DNA from: an uncultured Acidobacteriota bacterium
Lineage (GTDB): Bacteria > Acidobacteriota > Terriglobia > Terriglobales > Acidobacteriaceae
DNA: 57,114 nucleotides
NCBI GenBank assembly: GCA_903832475.1
Contig: CAILBQ010000461.1
Location: 1-57,114 of the forward strand
Direction of reading: 5' to 3'
This document shows positions 32,989 through 43,500 of this stretch, piece by piece. The stretch's first letter is position 1; each line of letters begins with the position of its first letter. A program made the position numbers and the translations under genes. The notes under the pieces were generated by a model. The model was not told where the DNA came from, made no database searches, and worked only from the letters and a program-made list of their open reading frames with translations.

Positions 32989-34212
32989 TTATGGATGTTG
33001 TTCAGCATCGGCCCAGTAGCTGTCCCGGGCGGAGATTTCGAGGTGGGCGTAGTTTTTTAGGTGAACGGAGATGGCGTGCAGGCCGGGGTGGGGAGACTGG
33101 GGCTGGAAGCTGAGGATGTAGCGGTTGGGTACGTGGTTGGCGATTTCGGTAAGGTTGCGCTGGATAGTTTTGGGATTTTTGAAGGTGTAGTATTCGCCGC
33201 CGGTGAGGTGGGCGACGGTTTCGGGGATGTTGCGATGGAATCCGCTGATGGCTGCTTGCACGGCGGCTTTGGCGATGGCCAGAGGCGGGAGCAGAAGGCC
33301 AGCGCAGTCGTAAGCCTGGTTGGTGATTTCTTTGCCGGTGCGCTTGCGGGGTTTGGCCTTGGCGGAGTCGTCGTCGGTTTCTTCGCTGTTCGGGGCGGGA
33401 GCGTCTGTGGATTTGGCTCCAGGTGCGGAGTCGTCGGGGCCCGATGGGGCGTTGGGGTTGGCCATGCAGCCGTGGTCGGGACCGGGTTCAGGATTGTTCA
33501 ATGCATGGGCCATTTTGGTACGTGTTTCGGTACCGATCGAGGAGAAGCCGAGAGCGTAGATGGTGGTGTTGGTGTCGCTGACGTCGCGGAGCGCCTGTTC
33601 GAGGGCGAGATGGCTGCCGCTGTCGAGGGTGTCGCTGATGAGCAGGATGGCGCCGCGGTAGCGCGGGGGCTGGTCTTTGAGGATGTCGACGGCGTAGCCG
33701 AGGGTGTCGAGGATGGCCGCGCCGTCGGCATCGGGGCCGGAGGCGGGGGAGATGTTCTTGATGGCGTTTTCGAAGACTTCGGACTCTTCTTTCGACTCGG
33801 GAGTGAAGTCGTGCACCAACCGAGGGGTGGCGTCGAAGGTGACCAGGGCGATGCGATGAGGGACGTTGCCAGCGAGAGCTTCGATGAGGGGGCCGAGCTG
33901 GCGGAATTTGTCGATTTCGCGTTTACCGGAGCCCCCGGTCTGGAGCGCGACGACGAGTGCCAGGGGTTCAGAGTCAGAGTCTTCTTCGAGATGAAGCTTT
34001 TGCGGGATGCCGTCGTCGGTGACGGTGAAGTCGTCCGCCTTGAGAGTAAAAACGGGGTCGCCAGTCTTGTTGGTCACCAGCGCGGGGACGAGGACGACGG
34101 TGGTCTTGCTGGAGAGGGTGGTGGAGCCTTGGTCGGCTTGCGCAAAGGCTGTCGGATGAGCGAGCGAGGTCGACAGAAGGGCGGCGAGGAAGGCTAGGCG
34201 CGGTCGGATCAT
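32989..34212 (-). CDS. Secreted VWA-domain protein
   Basis: A 407-residue exported protein. Signal peptide MIRPRLAFLAALLSTSLAHPTAFAQ; then a segment like the acidobacterial 'VWFA-related' domain: VVLVPALVTNKTGDPVFTLKADDFTVTDDG, LALVVALQTGGS in place of the DxSxS metal site, and ILLISDTLDSGS and IYALGFSS. The MIDAS pattern is degraded (TGGS for DxSGS), so metal binding is uncertain. A low-complexity acidic region (~235-285) interrupts the domain. The ATG at 34212 has GGGGAAG upstream. Confidence 0.85.
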   Translation of the reverse strand: MIRPRLAFLAALLSTSLAHPTAFAQADQGSTTLSSKTTVVLVPALVTNKTGDPVFTLKADDFTVTDDGIPQKLHLEEDSDSEPLALVVALQTGGSGKREIDKFRQLGPLIEALAGNVPHRIALVTFDATPRLVHDFTPESKEESEVFENAIKNISPASGPDADGAAILDTLGYAVDILKDQPPRYRGAILLISDTLDSGSHLALEQALRDVSDTNTTIYALGFSSIGTETRTKMAHALNNPEPGPDHGCMANPNAPSGPDDSAPGAKSTDAPAPNSEETDDDSAKAKPRKRTGKEITNQAYDCAGLLLPPLAIAKAAVQAAISGFHRNIPETVAHLTGGEYYTFKNPKTIQRNLTEIANHVPNRYILSFQPQSPHPGLHAISVHLKNYAHLEISARDSYWADAEQHP

Positions 34213-34401
34213 CAACTTCCCCTGGGCTACTTTGAATCGGATGGATGCTGGAACGGGTCGCAGAGTTGGACGGACCGCCCTGAGTAGAGTCACTGCCGGC
34301 TTGAGGTTACGGACGGGCGGCGAGAGACGATTGTCTCGTTCTGCAGGTCATTCGTTCCGATTCAAGTTCAGTGTAGCGGCCTACCAGATGATTTCGGGAG
34401 T

Positions 34402-35049
34402 TTATCGGAAAGGTCTGTAGGCGACGCCGACCTGGAAGCCATTTGGATCGAGCTGGTGGTTGGGCTGGTTGGTGAAGCCGGGGGAGTTGAGCCAGAGCTG
34501 GTATTCGTATTCGGCGCGGACCGTCAGGCGATGGTTAAGGCGGCAGTTGAGACCGGCTCCGGGGGCTGCGGCGAAGTAGCTGGCATCGCCGATCTGGAAG
34601 GGGTAGTGAATTTTGCCAAGTCCGACCATACCTTTGGCGTAGGGCTGCAATCGGCGCCATTGGAAGAACATGTATCGGGGACCAGCGAGATAGCTGCTTT
34701 CGGTTTCGCCGTAGAAGTTGCCGAAGTGGAGAAAGCGGGCATCCGCTTCGATGCCAATGTGGCCGTTGAAATTGAAGTCGGCGAAAGCGCCAATGCCGGA
34801 GAGGCGCTGGTTGCTTTGATAGGGGAATGAGGCGTTGAAGTTGGAGTATTCGGCGCCGATCCAGAAGGACTTGGTCTGGCGAAAGGCGGAGGGGGCAACC
34901 TGGGCGCGGGCGCGGGGCGGAAGTTCCCCGAGGAGCAGGAAGAACGCGATGAACAACGAAGCCAGGAGTACGGAGCGATAGATGCTGCCAAAAGGCACGG
35001 GTGCCGGGCTGGATGAAGCGGGATGATCAGAAAAGGTTCGCGTCGACAT
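34402..35049 (-). CDS. Outer-membrane beta-barrel protein
   Basis: A 215-residue protein: signal anchor SVLLASLFIAFFLLLGELPPRARAQ, then OmpA-like alternating strands (SFWIGAEYSNFNASF, HIGIEADARFLHFGNFY, SSYLAGPRYMFFQWRRLQPYAKGMVGLG, LTVRAEYEYQLWL, NGFQVGVAYRPFR). It ends in an aromatic-basic strand as small eight-stranded barrels do. The ATG at 35049 has AAGGAAG just upstream. Probably a porin-like or adhesion protein; no peptidoglycan-binding domain. It lies 21 bp downstream of the FG-GAP gene, perhaps co-transcribed. Confidence 0.8.
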   Translation of the reverse strand: MSTRTFSDHPASSSPAPVPFGSIYRSVLLASLFIAFFLLLGELPPRARAQVAPSAFRQTKSFWIGAEYSNFNASFPYQSNQRLSGIGAFADFNFNGHIGIEADARFLHFGNFYGETESSYLAGPRYMFFQWRRLQPYAKGMVGLGKIHYPFQIGDASYFAAAPGAGLNCRLNHRLTVRAEYEYQLWLNSPGFTNQPNHQLDPNGFQVGVAYRPFR

Positions 35050-35070
35050 GGTCTTCCTTGGGAATGCGGA

Positions 35071-36159
35071 TCAGAAAAGCGATTTCACGGTGACGGAGAT
35101 GTTGGCGCTGTGGGTGCGCGTGGGGCCGGTTCCGTTGGTTGCGGCGGTGATGCTGATGGTATATGTCCCGGGGGGTGTTCCGCCGGCGATGGGGTGGTTG
35201 TCGTGGTTAGGGTCAGCAATGGCGATGGGAGTCTGGAAGGTTCCGAGGCCGTCGGCCAGCGAGTTGTGGTCGCCGAAGACTTTGCGGGCGATGGGGTTGG
35301 TGTTGAAGGAGCCGTCGGGGTTGCCGTGCAGGATGATGAGGTCGGAGGCGCCGTTGATGTCGCCAGTGATGGTTTCCTCGTAGCCGCAGACAGCGTCGAG
35401 GTGCCCGTCGCCATCCATGTCGTGGAAGGCGCAGGAGGCGTCGTAGTAGCTCAGTTCGGCGTAGCTTATTTTGGTCTGGAAGGAGCCGTCGCCTTTGCCC
35501 AGGGCGACTTCGGGACCGAGCGGGAAGAGCAGGTCGGGGATGCCGTCGCCATTGATGTCGGCCGTGACTGGCAAGACAACGTTGACGCCGGATGGAGCCG
35601 GGATGGGGGCTTTGAAGCCTCCTTTGCCGTCGCCGAGGAGGATGTCGGCTTGCTGAGAGATGGCTTCGACGATGTAGAGATCAGGGAAGCCGTCGTTGTT
35701 CAGGTCTCCGACAAGGGAGATGAGGGGGATACCGTAGCCTCCGGAATTGAGGTTGGTGGCGACGGGAGGCTGGAGGGTTCCGTTGCCGTTGCCGAGAAAA
35801 ACATGAAGGTACATGGTGGTCTGGTCGGCGCTGGCGCAGACCATATCCATGTGGCTGTCGTGATTGAAATCGGCGAAGAGGCAGACGGGCGGGCGGGTGG
35901 TGGCAATGGGATACGGGATGTCAGCGCCGGGAAGCCAGCCGCCGCCCGGCTGGGAGAGCAGGACGTGGAGGGTGACGGATTGGGTGGAGTCGCCCCAGAC
36001 AAAATCGGCGATGCCATCGCCGTTCAGGTCACCGGCGGCGACGCTGGCCGGGTCGATGGGGGTGGGGATGCGGTAGGGATTGCGGAAGCTTTCAGCGCGC
36101 GCGAAGGGTGCTGCGCAGAAGGCAGCGAAGAGCAGGGCAAGAGCAAGGCTGCGATTCAC
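35071..36159 (-). CDS. Secreted FG-GAP/VCBS-repeat protein
   Basis: A 362-residue exported protein. The GTG at 36159 gives a signal peptide (NRSLALALLFAAFCAAPFARA) with AGGA upstream. It has about six FG-GAP-type repeats with the calcium-like loops GDLNGDGIADFV, ADFNHDSHMDMV, GDLNNDGFPDLYI, ADINGDGIPDLL and HDMDGDGHLDAV. Near residue 325 the pattern breaks: IADPNHDNHPIAGGTPPGTYTISITAATNG jumps into an Ig-like strand, suggesting an internal deletion that stayed in frame. Likely a surface propeller for adhesion or ligand binding. Confidence 0.8.
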   Translation of the reverse strand: MNRSLALALLFAAFCAAPFARAESFRNPYRIPTPIDPASVAAGDLNGDGIADFVWGDSTQSVTLHVLLSQPGGGWLPGADIPYPIATTRPPVCLFADFNHDSHMDMVCASADQTTMYLHVFLGNGNGTLQPPVATNLNSGGYGIPLISLVGDLNNDGFPDLYIVEAISQQADILLGDGKGGFKAPIPAPSGVNVVLPVTADINGDGIPDLLFPLGPEVALGKGDGSFQTKISYAELSYYDASCAFHDMDGDGHLDAVCGYEETITGDINGASDLIILHGNPDGSFNTNPIARKVFGDHNSLADGLGTFQTPIAIADPNHDNHPIAGGTPPGTYTISITAATNGTGPTRTHSANISVTVKSLF

Positions 36160-36296
36160 GCGGGATCCTGGTCGTTTCCGGGGAAGGCTGGTCGAGTGAA
36201 GGATAGCAGAGGATATGTCCAAGAAACGCGACTAAGTCAGCGGATAACTTGCGACGGCATAGCGCGAAAGAGGGATGGACGCGCGAGTTTGCGGAG

Positions 36297-38714
36297 TTAC
36301 TTGGCGGAGTGGGTGAGTTTTACATTGATGCCGATGCGCGCGGTCCGGGGGTTAGCAAGGGTCAGGGTAGGGGTGCGGCCGACTTCGATGGCGCGATTGA
36401 CGAGGTTTTCGCCCGATGCGAAGAGTTCGAAGCGGGAGCCGAAGTCATGCGCCGCGAAAGCATCAAGTTTGAAGTAGCTATGCAGAAGATAGGTATTGGC
36501 GTCGTCATCGAACTGGCGGCCGGAGACGCGCGAAGCGATGTTGAGGCTGCCAATTCTTGGCCTAAATCCGCGAATCTGGAGGGTGCCCATATTGTGAGCC
36601 ACCTGAGGGATCCAGTTGCCGACGAGCTGAGGTTGCTGGGCGTACTGGGTGACGGTGGCGTTGGTGTGCTGGTAGCCGCCCTGGAAGGTGATCCAGCGAA
36701 GATCGGAGAGGGTGTGGAAGGGCTGGAGTTCGAAATCGAGAGAAACGCCGCGGCTTTCGATCTGGCCGAGGTTTTCGCGCATGAGCTTGATGGGGTTGCT
36801 GGTGGCGTCGGTGGTGAGGGCTGTGATGGGCCGGTTGACGCGGGTCCAGAAATAGGTACTTCGTACCTCTCCCCAGGTGTGCAGGGTCGCCAAACCAACT
36901 TCCCAGCCGGTGGCGCGTTCGCTGCGCAGGTAGTTGTTGGGCAGGGTGAGCAGGCTGCCTACCTGGGTGGAGCGGTAAAGCTCGTTGGGGGTGGGGGCGC
37001 GGTAGGCGCGGAAGCCGGTGGCGGAGAGGGCGAAGTGTTCGCCTAGCTTTCTGGAGACGCCGAGGCGCGGGTCGAAGACCCTTTCGGCGAGATGAGGCAG
37101 CGCGACGAGGACGGGCTCGGTGCGCACGCCGTCGAAGTTGCTGAACCAGTCGAAGCGGCCGGAGGCGCTGAGGGTCCAGGCGGCGCGGGTGAAGAGCAGT
37201 TCAGCGTAGGCGCCGGTCTGGCGCTGGCGGTCGGAGAGATCGATGGGGCTGGCGACGCCTTTGCTGATGGTGGTTTCGATGTCATGGGCGCGCACGTCGT
37301 GGGTGTCGGCTCCGACGACGTAGAGTAGGCCGGGGCCGAGGACGCGGGTGGCGAGAGGCTGGGACCAGTGCAGGACGGCGCCGAGCTCGTCGTCGGGGGT
37401 GCGAGCGAAGCGGTTCAGAACTTCGCCGTCGCGGGGCTGGTTGGTGCTGAGGATGGTGGAGAAGGTCTGGCGGTAGTGCTCGGCGGAGCCGTAGGCGCGG
37501 AAGGTAAGCGTCCCGCTGCGCGGTCCGTTCCAGTCGGCGCCGGTGGCGTAGCGCCAGAGGCGGGTGCCGTTGGATTGGAGGGGGGTACCGTTGGCGCGAG
37601 CTTCGTTCATGGCGCTGGTGCGGAGGAAGAGACGGAGCGGCTGGGCAGCGGCGGGCGTGGAGGCGCCGAATGTGCGATCGAGGAGGACCAGGCCGTTTTG
37701 CGCGTGGACGTTGGAGTTGGTGTCCACTGGACCGCGGGCGGCGGGGGCGAGCTGGATGAAGCCGTCGGTGCCGAGGACGCCGCCGGTGGCGAGCAATCCC
37801 CAGGGACCAGGATGCGCGGAGAGGAAGAGGCTGTTCTGGTAGGTGTTTTCCGAGCCGTAGCTGGATTTCAGTTCGGCGAGGTTGGAGGTGGGCCGGGCGG
37901 GGAGAACGTTGACTACGCCGCCGATGGCAGAGGAGCCATACAGATCGCTGGCGCCGCCGCGGACGACTTCGATGGAGCGGATGGAAAGCTCAGGTGGTTC
38001 TTCCCAGTGGATCCAGCCGCCGAAAGCGTCGTTCAGGGGGATATCATCTTCGGTGACCAGGGTGCGGCTGGCGGAAGTGCTCCCCAGTCCGCGCAGGCTG
38101 AGGCCCTGGGAAGAGGGATTGGCGACGAGCGAACTGGAGCGGCGGAAGGTTTCGAGACCGGGAACCTGGCGGAGCTGGCCGTCGAGGGTGACGGGGGCGG
38201 ATTGCTGCAATTCCTGCTGGCTGAGGGTGCGGGTGGAGACGGGGCTTTCGAGGTCGCCGAGCGGGGCACGGTAGGCGGTGACGGAAACGGTCTCGCTTGC
38301 TCCGGCGAGCTGGAGCACCACAGTGTCGGCTTGCCAGCTCACGGTACGAGGTGAAAATCCGTCGGCTTCAACGATGAGCTGTTCCGTGAATTCGCAATTG
38401 GAACAGGTTGAGACCAGGCGTCCGTTGGAGTCGGTTGTGCCGACCAGTTTGCCGCGTGCGCCGGAGGGGATTGTGTCGTAGACGTGGGCTCCTGAAATCG
38501 GGGCGCCAGTGGAGTCGACCAGCCGGGTCAGCGAATTTGGTATTGGCGGCATGGGCTCAGGGCCAGTCACGATGGTGGCGCGATCATTGACGACGGGCGC
38601 TGGCGCCTGGGCGATGCCGGCGGTATCGCCTGTCGCGAGCACGAACGCAATCGGAATGAGGATGCGGAAGCGGACAGGCACGGTCAAAGCGATTCGAAGT
38701 TTTTCAGTCCGCAT
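36297..38714 (-). CDS. TonB-dependent receptor
   Basis: An 805-residue outer-membrane receptor. Signal region IPIAFVLATGDTAGIAQ; a carboxypeptidase-like regulatory domain (~58-130, LTRLVDSTGAPISGAHVYD, TTDSNGRLVSTCSNCEF); the plug (~145-270: QVPGLETFRRSSS, LSLRGLGSTSASRTLVTEDDIPLND, IEVVRGGASDLYGSSAIGGVVNV); then a 22-strand barrel. The C-terminus (ARIGINVKLTHSAK) lacks the usual final aromatic residue. Ligand unknown. Its start overlaps the folK stop by 11 bp on the same strand. Confidence 0.92.
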   Translation of the reverse strand: MRTEKLRIALTVPVRFRILIPIAFVLATGDTAGIAQAPAPVVNDRATIVTGPEPMPPIPNSLTRLVDSTGAPISGAHVYDTIPSGARGKLVGTTDSNGRLVSTCSNCEFTEQLIVEADGFSPRTVSWQADTVVLQLAGASETVSVTAYRAPLGDLESPVSTRTLSQQELQQSAPVTLDGQLRQVPGLETFRRSSSLVANPSSQGLSLRGLGSTSASRTLVTEDDIPLNDAFGGWIHWEEPPELSIRSIEVVRGGASDLYGSSAIGGVVNVLPARPTSNLAELKSSYGSENTYQNSLFLSAHPGPWGLLATGGVLGTDGFIQLAPAARGPVDTNSNVHAQNGLVLLDRTFGASTPAAAQPLRLFLRTSAMNEARANGTPLQSNGTRLWRYATGADWNGPRSGTLTFRAYGSAEHYRQTFSTILSTNQPRDGEVLNRFARTPDDELGAVLHWSQPLATRVLGPGLLYVVGADTHDVRAHDIETTISKGVASPIDLSDRQRQTGAYAELLFTRAAWTLSASGRFDWFSNFDGVRTEPVLVALPHLAERVFDPRLGVSRKLGEHFALSATGFRAYRAPTPNELYRSTQVGSLLTLPNNYLRSERATGWEVGLATLHTWGEVRSTYFWTRVNRPITALTTDATSNPIKLMRENLGQIESRGVSLDFELQPFHTLSDLRWITFQGGYQHTNATVTQYAQQPQLVGNWIPQVAHNMGTLQIRGFRPRIGSLNIASRVSGRQFDDDANTYLLHSYFKLDAFAAHDFGSRFELFASGENLVNRAIEVGRTPTLTLANPRTARIGINVKLTHSAK

Positions 38715-39180
38715 GAGGGAAGTCTCCCAGCAATTGTCCCATGGTTTTCCTTAAGACGGGATGAACGAGGTGGGGTGCTATCTGCGCCAAAGGTGTTAAA
38801 ACGAAACTGCGCTGGTGCATGCGGGGGTGGGGAATCTGCAAATCGGGTGTATCGAGGACCAGATCGTCGCAGAGGAGTATGTCGAGGTCCAGGGTGCGGG
38901 GACCATTGGGGATGCCGTGGGAGCGGTCTCGGCCGAAATCACGTTCGACGGCGAGAAGCCGGTCGAGGAGAGCGCGGGGCTGGAGGCTGGTTTCGAGGAG
39001 GGCGGCGGCGTTGAGAAAGGCGGGTTGGTCGGCAAAACCGACTGGGGCTGTTTCGTAATAGCTGGAAACCGCGATGACCTGGCCCAGTTCTGCAAGGCGA
39101 AGCACAGCAGCGTCGAGGGTCTGACGCGGTGAGCCGGCGGGGCTGGGGAGGTTGGAGCCGAGGGCTAGGGCAGTGAGCAT
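38704..39180 (-). CDS. folK: 2-amino-4-hydroxy-6-hydroxymethyldihydropteridine pyrophosphokinase
   Basis: A 158-residue enzyme of folate synthesis that transfers pyrophosphate from ATP to 6-hydroxymethyl-dihydropterin. It starts LTALALGSNLPSP (GSN motif), then YYETAPVGFADQPAFLNAA, FGRDRSHGIPNGPRTLDLDIL with the two aspartates that bind magnesium, and HPRMHQRSFVLTPLAQIAP. The length matches the family (~160). The ATG at 39180 was chosen to fit the conserved N-terminus. It is 70 bp downstream of an acyltransferase gene and overlaps the TonB receptor start by 11 bp. Confidence 0.95.
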   Translation of the reverse strand: MLTALALGSNLPSPAGSPRQTLDAAVLRLAELGQVIAVSSYYETAPVGFADQPAFLNAAALLETSLQPRALLDRLLAVERDFGRDRSHGIPNGPRTLDLDILLCDDLVLDTPDLQIPHPRMHQRSFVLTPLAQIAPHLVHPVLRKTMGQLLGDFPHAD

Positions 39181-39250
39181 GAGGCTAGGACACAGGGGGC
39201 TAGGGACTTCGGTTGTCGTTGGCCGAAATCGTGTTGTGATCGTGAACGTT

Positions 39251-40354
39251 TCATGGGGCGGCGGGGGTGGCGAATTCGGTGGACTTGCGTTTGCCGCCGA
39301 AGTTGCGGTTGAGGAATTTGACAAGGGGCCGTTCGCCGTAAAGGTGGAAGACCAAGGCCAGAAGTACGGAAAGGGTCACGCCGACGAAGGCGCCGGTCGC
39401 GGTATCCCTGCGCAGCCAGGCGTGGCGAGGACCGAGAATGCGGTCGATGGAATATTCGCAGTAGGGATGGATGAGGTACAGGATGTAGCTGGCATCCCCG
39501 ACGAGGACCAGGCTGGTGAAGCGCGTGTCCCATCCTTCCTGGGAGAGGACGCTGGCCGAGGTCACGAGCAGGAACGAGGGGACGCCGAGCAGGAGAGAGC
39601 GGGGAAGAGAAATCGGCGGCAGGACGGCCTGGATGGCGACGATGAGGAGGAGGCTGAGCAGGCAGAGCAGAAGAGCGGGGACGCGGAGCCGGCGGCCGGC
39701 GGCACCGGTGACAGCCCGACTGGCGTAGTAGCCGAGGATGCCGAGGAGGAATTCGAGGCTGAGGTCGCGCGAATAGAAGGCGGCCAGGACGTTGCTGTCG
39801 CGGAAAGGCAGGCAGGCCAGCAAAGTGAGCAGGACCAGCACAGCCCCGAAGGTGACGGAGGGGATGCGGAACGCCCATCGCTTGTGAAAAAGAATGCCGA
39901 TGGCTAGAGCGAGGTAGAAGAACATTTCGTAGTTGAGGCTCCAACCGATGAAGAGGAGGGGCTGAATGACGTCGCCGTACTTGGCGAAAGGGATGAACAA
40001 CAGACTCTTGAACAGTTCGACGTAGCTGGCGCGGGTAGAACCCATGAGGGCGGGCATGCGCAGAGACGCGGCGAAGAGCAGCAGCGTGAAAAACCAGTAG
40101 GGTGGCACGATGCGCAGGATGCGGCGGCGCAGGAAGAAGTCGCCGACGTGGGCGCCAGGGCCTAGGGTCGGCTGCAACCGGTCATCGAGGATGCGGGCCA
40201 TGATATAGCCGCTGATGACAAAGAAAACGTCGACGCCATACGAGCCAAAGATCTTCAGGTGCGGAAAGACGAAACCGGTATGAAAGACCACGACAGACAG
40301 GGCGGCGAATGCGCGAAGAACCTGGATGTTGTTGAGTTTGGAGTTGGTCTTCAA
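39251..40354 (-). CDS. Acyltransferase family 3 membrane protein (OafA/YrhL-like)
   Basis: A 367-residue integral membrane acyltransferase. It begins NIQVLRAFAALSVVVFHTGFVFP, in which the conserved histidine of the family sits in the first helix, followed by YGVDVFFVISGYIMAR. About ten helices follow (FFTLLLFAASLRMPAL, YLALAIGILFHKRWAF, VLVLLTLLACLPF). These enzymes acylate sugars or lipids on the outer face of the membrane. The TTG start at 40354 is supported by GAGG upstream. It is divergent from the patatin gene, 222 bp apart. Confidence 0.92.
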   Translation of the reverse strand: MKTNSKLNNIQVLRAFAALSVVVFHTGFVFPHLKIFGSYGVDVFFVISGYIMARILDDRLQPTLGPGAHVGDFFLRRRILRIVPPYWFFTLLLFAASLRMPALMGSTRASYVELFKSLLFIPFAKYGDVIQPLLFIGWSLNYEMFFYLALAIGILFHKRWAFRIPSVTFGAVLVLLTLLACLPFRDSNVLAAFYSRDLSLEFLLGILGYYASRAVTGAAGRRLRVPALLLCLLSLLLIVAIQAVLPPISLPRSLLLGVPSFLLVTSASVLSQEGWDTRFTSLVLVGDASYILYLIHPYCEYSIDRILGPRHAWLRRDTATGAFVGVTLSVLLALVFHLYGERPLVKFLNRNFGGKRKSTEFATPAAP

Positions 40355-40576
40355 CGCGAGCCTCTTGGTTGGCTTCCGGGGTGGAGCGGGCGCAGGGGCC
40401 TGGATTCAGCCTAGCATTGCGGGCGGAAGGGAGAACTCTGCGAATCTGCTTTGACAGCAGGGGTATGCCGTGCTTTGATTCAATCCGAGTTTCCCTCCCT
40501 TCCCCCATGAAACGAAATCGCGCGCTTCACGGCTATAGCAGGTGTGATGCGCGAACAAATCGAAAACGAGGCCGGC

Positions 40577-43500
40577 ATGAAGAAACAGTCCCCCGAGCAT
40601 GTGCGGATGTATGCAGAGCCGAGCGAGATGTATTGCCGGCGGTTGGCGGAAGTGGCTTTTGCAATGTACGCCGGCAAGGTCGTGGCGAGCGATACGGGGT
40701 CGGTCGAGACCAATCCGTCGAGTTGTCAGGCGGTGTTCAAGAGGATGCTTCGGGTGGAGGACCAGGGCGCCGGGATCGGGCTGCTGACCAAGGCGCTGCT
40801 GGAGGACGCGAAGCTGCAGCAATACCTGGCGGTGCTGACTGACTACGTTCCCAGCAAGTGGCTGCTGGAGCAGGAACGTTCGGCAAAAAAAGAGTGGGAC
40901 GGGAAGGGCGATATCTTCGAGGCCGTGGCGGAGCGCGGCCTGCTGGGTGTTTCGATGTCGGGCGGTGGGATACGCAGCGCGACGTTCAACCTGGGAGTTC
41001 TGCAAGCCTTGGCGCAACTCGGGATGCTGCCGCGGATCGACTATCTGTCTTCTGTTTCGGGCGGGGGGTATATTCACCAGTTTCTGGGAGGGTGGCTGCT
41101 GCGCGATCCGAATGGTCAGGACGGCGTCATTCGCAAGATGGTTCCACAGGCCGAGCCGGGCTGCCTGCCGCGTTCGCCGGAACCGATCAAATGGCTGGTG
41201 CGGTACGCGAGCTACCTGACGCCGAAGCGAGGGTGGTTCACCGCCGATACATGGACGCTGGTTTCGATCTGGGTGCGAAATACGGTGCTGAACCAGATTC
41301 CGATCGTGACCGGGTTTGCTGCGGCGTTTTTCTTTCTGCACCTGCTGCTGCCCGTATCGATTTTTGGCCGCAGTACATCGGGAACAGGATCAGACGGGGG
41401 CAGCGGGCTGGAGCGACTGGCGATGTGGGGAATCGTTGCGCTGGCTGCGGCGATTTTTTCTCTAGGAATGCTGGGCATGAACCTCTACCGCCAACTACGC
41501 ATTGGCAATGAAGGGGATGGGTCGGTGGCCAAACATGAGGAGGCAAACCGGAAACGGGCAGCCAAGCTGCTGACGAATGCGGGTGTGCAATGGGGAATCA
41601 TCGTGCCATGGCTGGGGTGCGCACTATGGGTGACCTTCTGGGCGCAGTTGCACCGTGAGGACATGTGGGGTCCTACCGCCCCGCTGGTGCTGAGCTGCGG
41701 CATGGTGCTGGTGCTGGTCATGATGGTGATCGCGCTGGGCGGATCGTGGGGCGCTTTCCTCAAACTGCATACCGGTCCCCGAGGGAGTGCCCCCAGCATG
41801 GGGCTGCGAGTGCTGGCCATCATGGGCTTTGTGCTGATCGGTTGTCTTACGACAGCGACCGCATGCTTGCTGGGCTGGGGTTTTGTGGAAGGCAGCAGGC
41901 ATCTGGCGCTGTGGTTGAGCCATGTGAGCTGGCTGGAGGTGGTCGATCGCGGGATGGCCGTGGTGGGGAAGATTCTCAAGGCGCTGGTGCCCAAGGCCGC
42001 GGAAATGGCGACATCCCTTCGAGAGGGTGCGACGAACGGCGCTTCGGCGAGCCAGCAGCACCCTGGCACGCATGTGCCTTTGTCGATCGATCCGTGGCGG
42101 ATTCAGTTAATGATCTTGCCGCCGGCGCTGCTGAGTGTTCCGTATGTTGCGGTTGAGTTGACTCTCGGGTTGCTGGGGAGAGATTTTTCCGACACGCGGC
42201 GCGAATGGCTGGCTCGGCTACGGGCGTGGTCGCTGTTGTTCGGCGTGATGTGGGCCGGCGTGGTGGCGCTGGCGCTGCTGGGGCCATACGCCATCTACTT
42301 TCTGATTGGCACGGGCGTGGTGGGAACCTCGAGCACGTTGATCGCATTCGTCGTGACGCACCTGACTGCCATCTTTGCGAGCTGGAGCGGGAAAGGAGAC
42401 GGGAAGCCGACGGATAAAGGGATCCTGGGATTCAAACCAGTGGACTTTGTGGCGCTGATTGCCGGTCCGATTGCCATGGCGAGCATGCTGATCGTGGTTT
42501 CTTTCGCGGTCTCGCTGGAGGCCGATGCACTTACGATCCTGCTGAAAGCCCTGGACGTAAGGCTCGGGCATTACTGGTTGGCGCTGCTCATTGGCGGCAT
42601 TGTGAATCTGGTGGTGATGGGGATGTTTGCGTGGCGGGTGGATATCAACGAGTTCTCGATGATCTCGTTTTATCGCAACCGGCTGACGCGCTGTTATCTG
42701 GGCGCAACGCTGAACAATCGGCAGCCCGATCCTTTCACGGGCTTTGACGATCGCACCAAGGTGAGCCGGAGGAAGCTACCGGACCAGACCATTCCGCCGC
42801 GGGTGCGGGACATGCTGCCCAAGGGTTACGCGGCGCTGGGCGTCAACGAAAAGGGTGAGCGCGAGGAAGGGCTCTATGAAGGGCCGTTTCCGATCTTCTG
42901 TACGACGTTGAATTTGACGACGGGCAAGGAACTGGCCACACAGGAGCGAAAGGGCGCGAGTTTCACGTTTACGCCTCTGTATTCGGGATATAGCGTGTCG
43001 TGGACGCAGGGCAAGCATGGCGAGGTGAGCCTGAATGGATTCGTGCCGACCGAGGAGTATGCCTATCGTGAGAAGGGCATCCACGTGGATACGGCGGTTG
43101 CGGTTTCGGGGGCGGCGGTTAATCCCAACATGGGATACAACAGCAACCCGGTGCTGGCGTTTCTGATGACGTTTTTCAACGTGCGGCTGGGGTGGTGGAT
43201 CACCAATCCGCGGCGGCGCAAGGACTGGCGAGCGACCAGTGGACGTCCGACGCCGAATTTCCCTGGGTATTGGCTGCTGCATGAGTTGTTCGGGTCAGTG
43301 GATGACGCTTCGCAATACGTCAACCTGAGCGACGGCGGACACTTTGACAACATGGGCTTATACGAGCTGGTGAGGCGGCGGTGCAAGTACATTATCGTTA
43401 GCGATGCGGAAGCCGATCCGGAGATGAAGTTCGAAGGCATGGGCACGGCGATTGCGAAGTGCCGCATGGATTTTGGCGTGGAGATCGACCTGGATCTGCG

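Noticed and set aside
40369..40842. Alternative frame around the patatin start.
   Set aside because: It overlaps the patatin N-terminus in another frame and gives an Arg-rich product without a domain.
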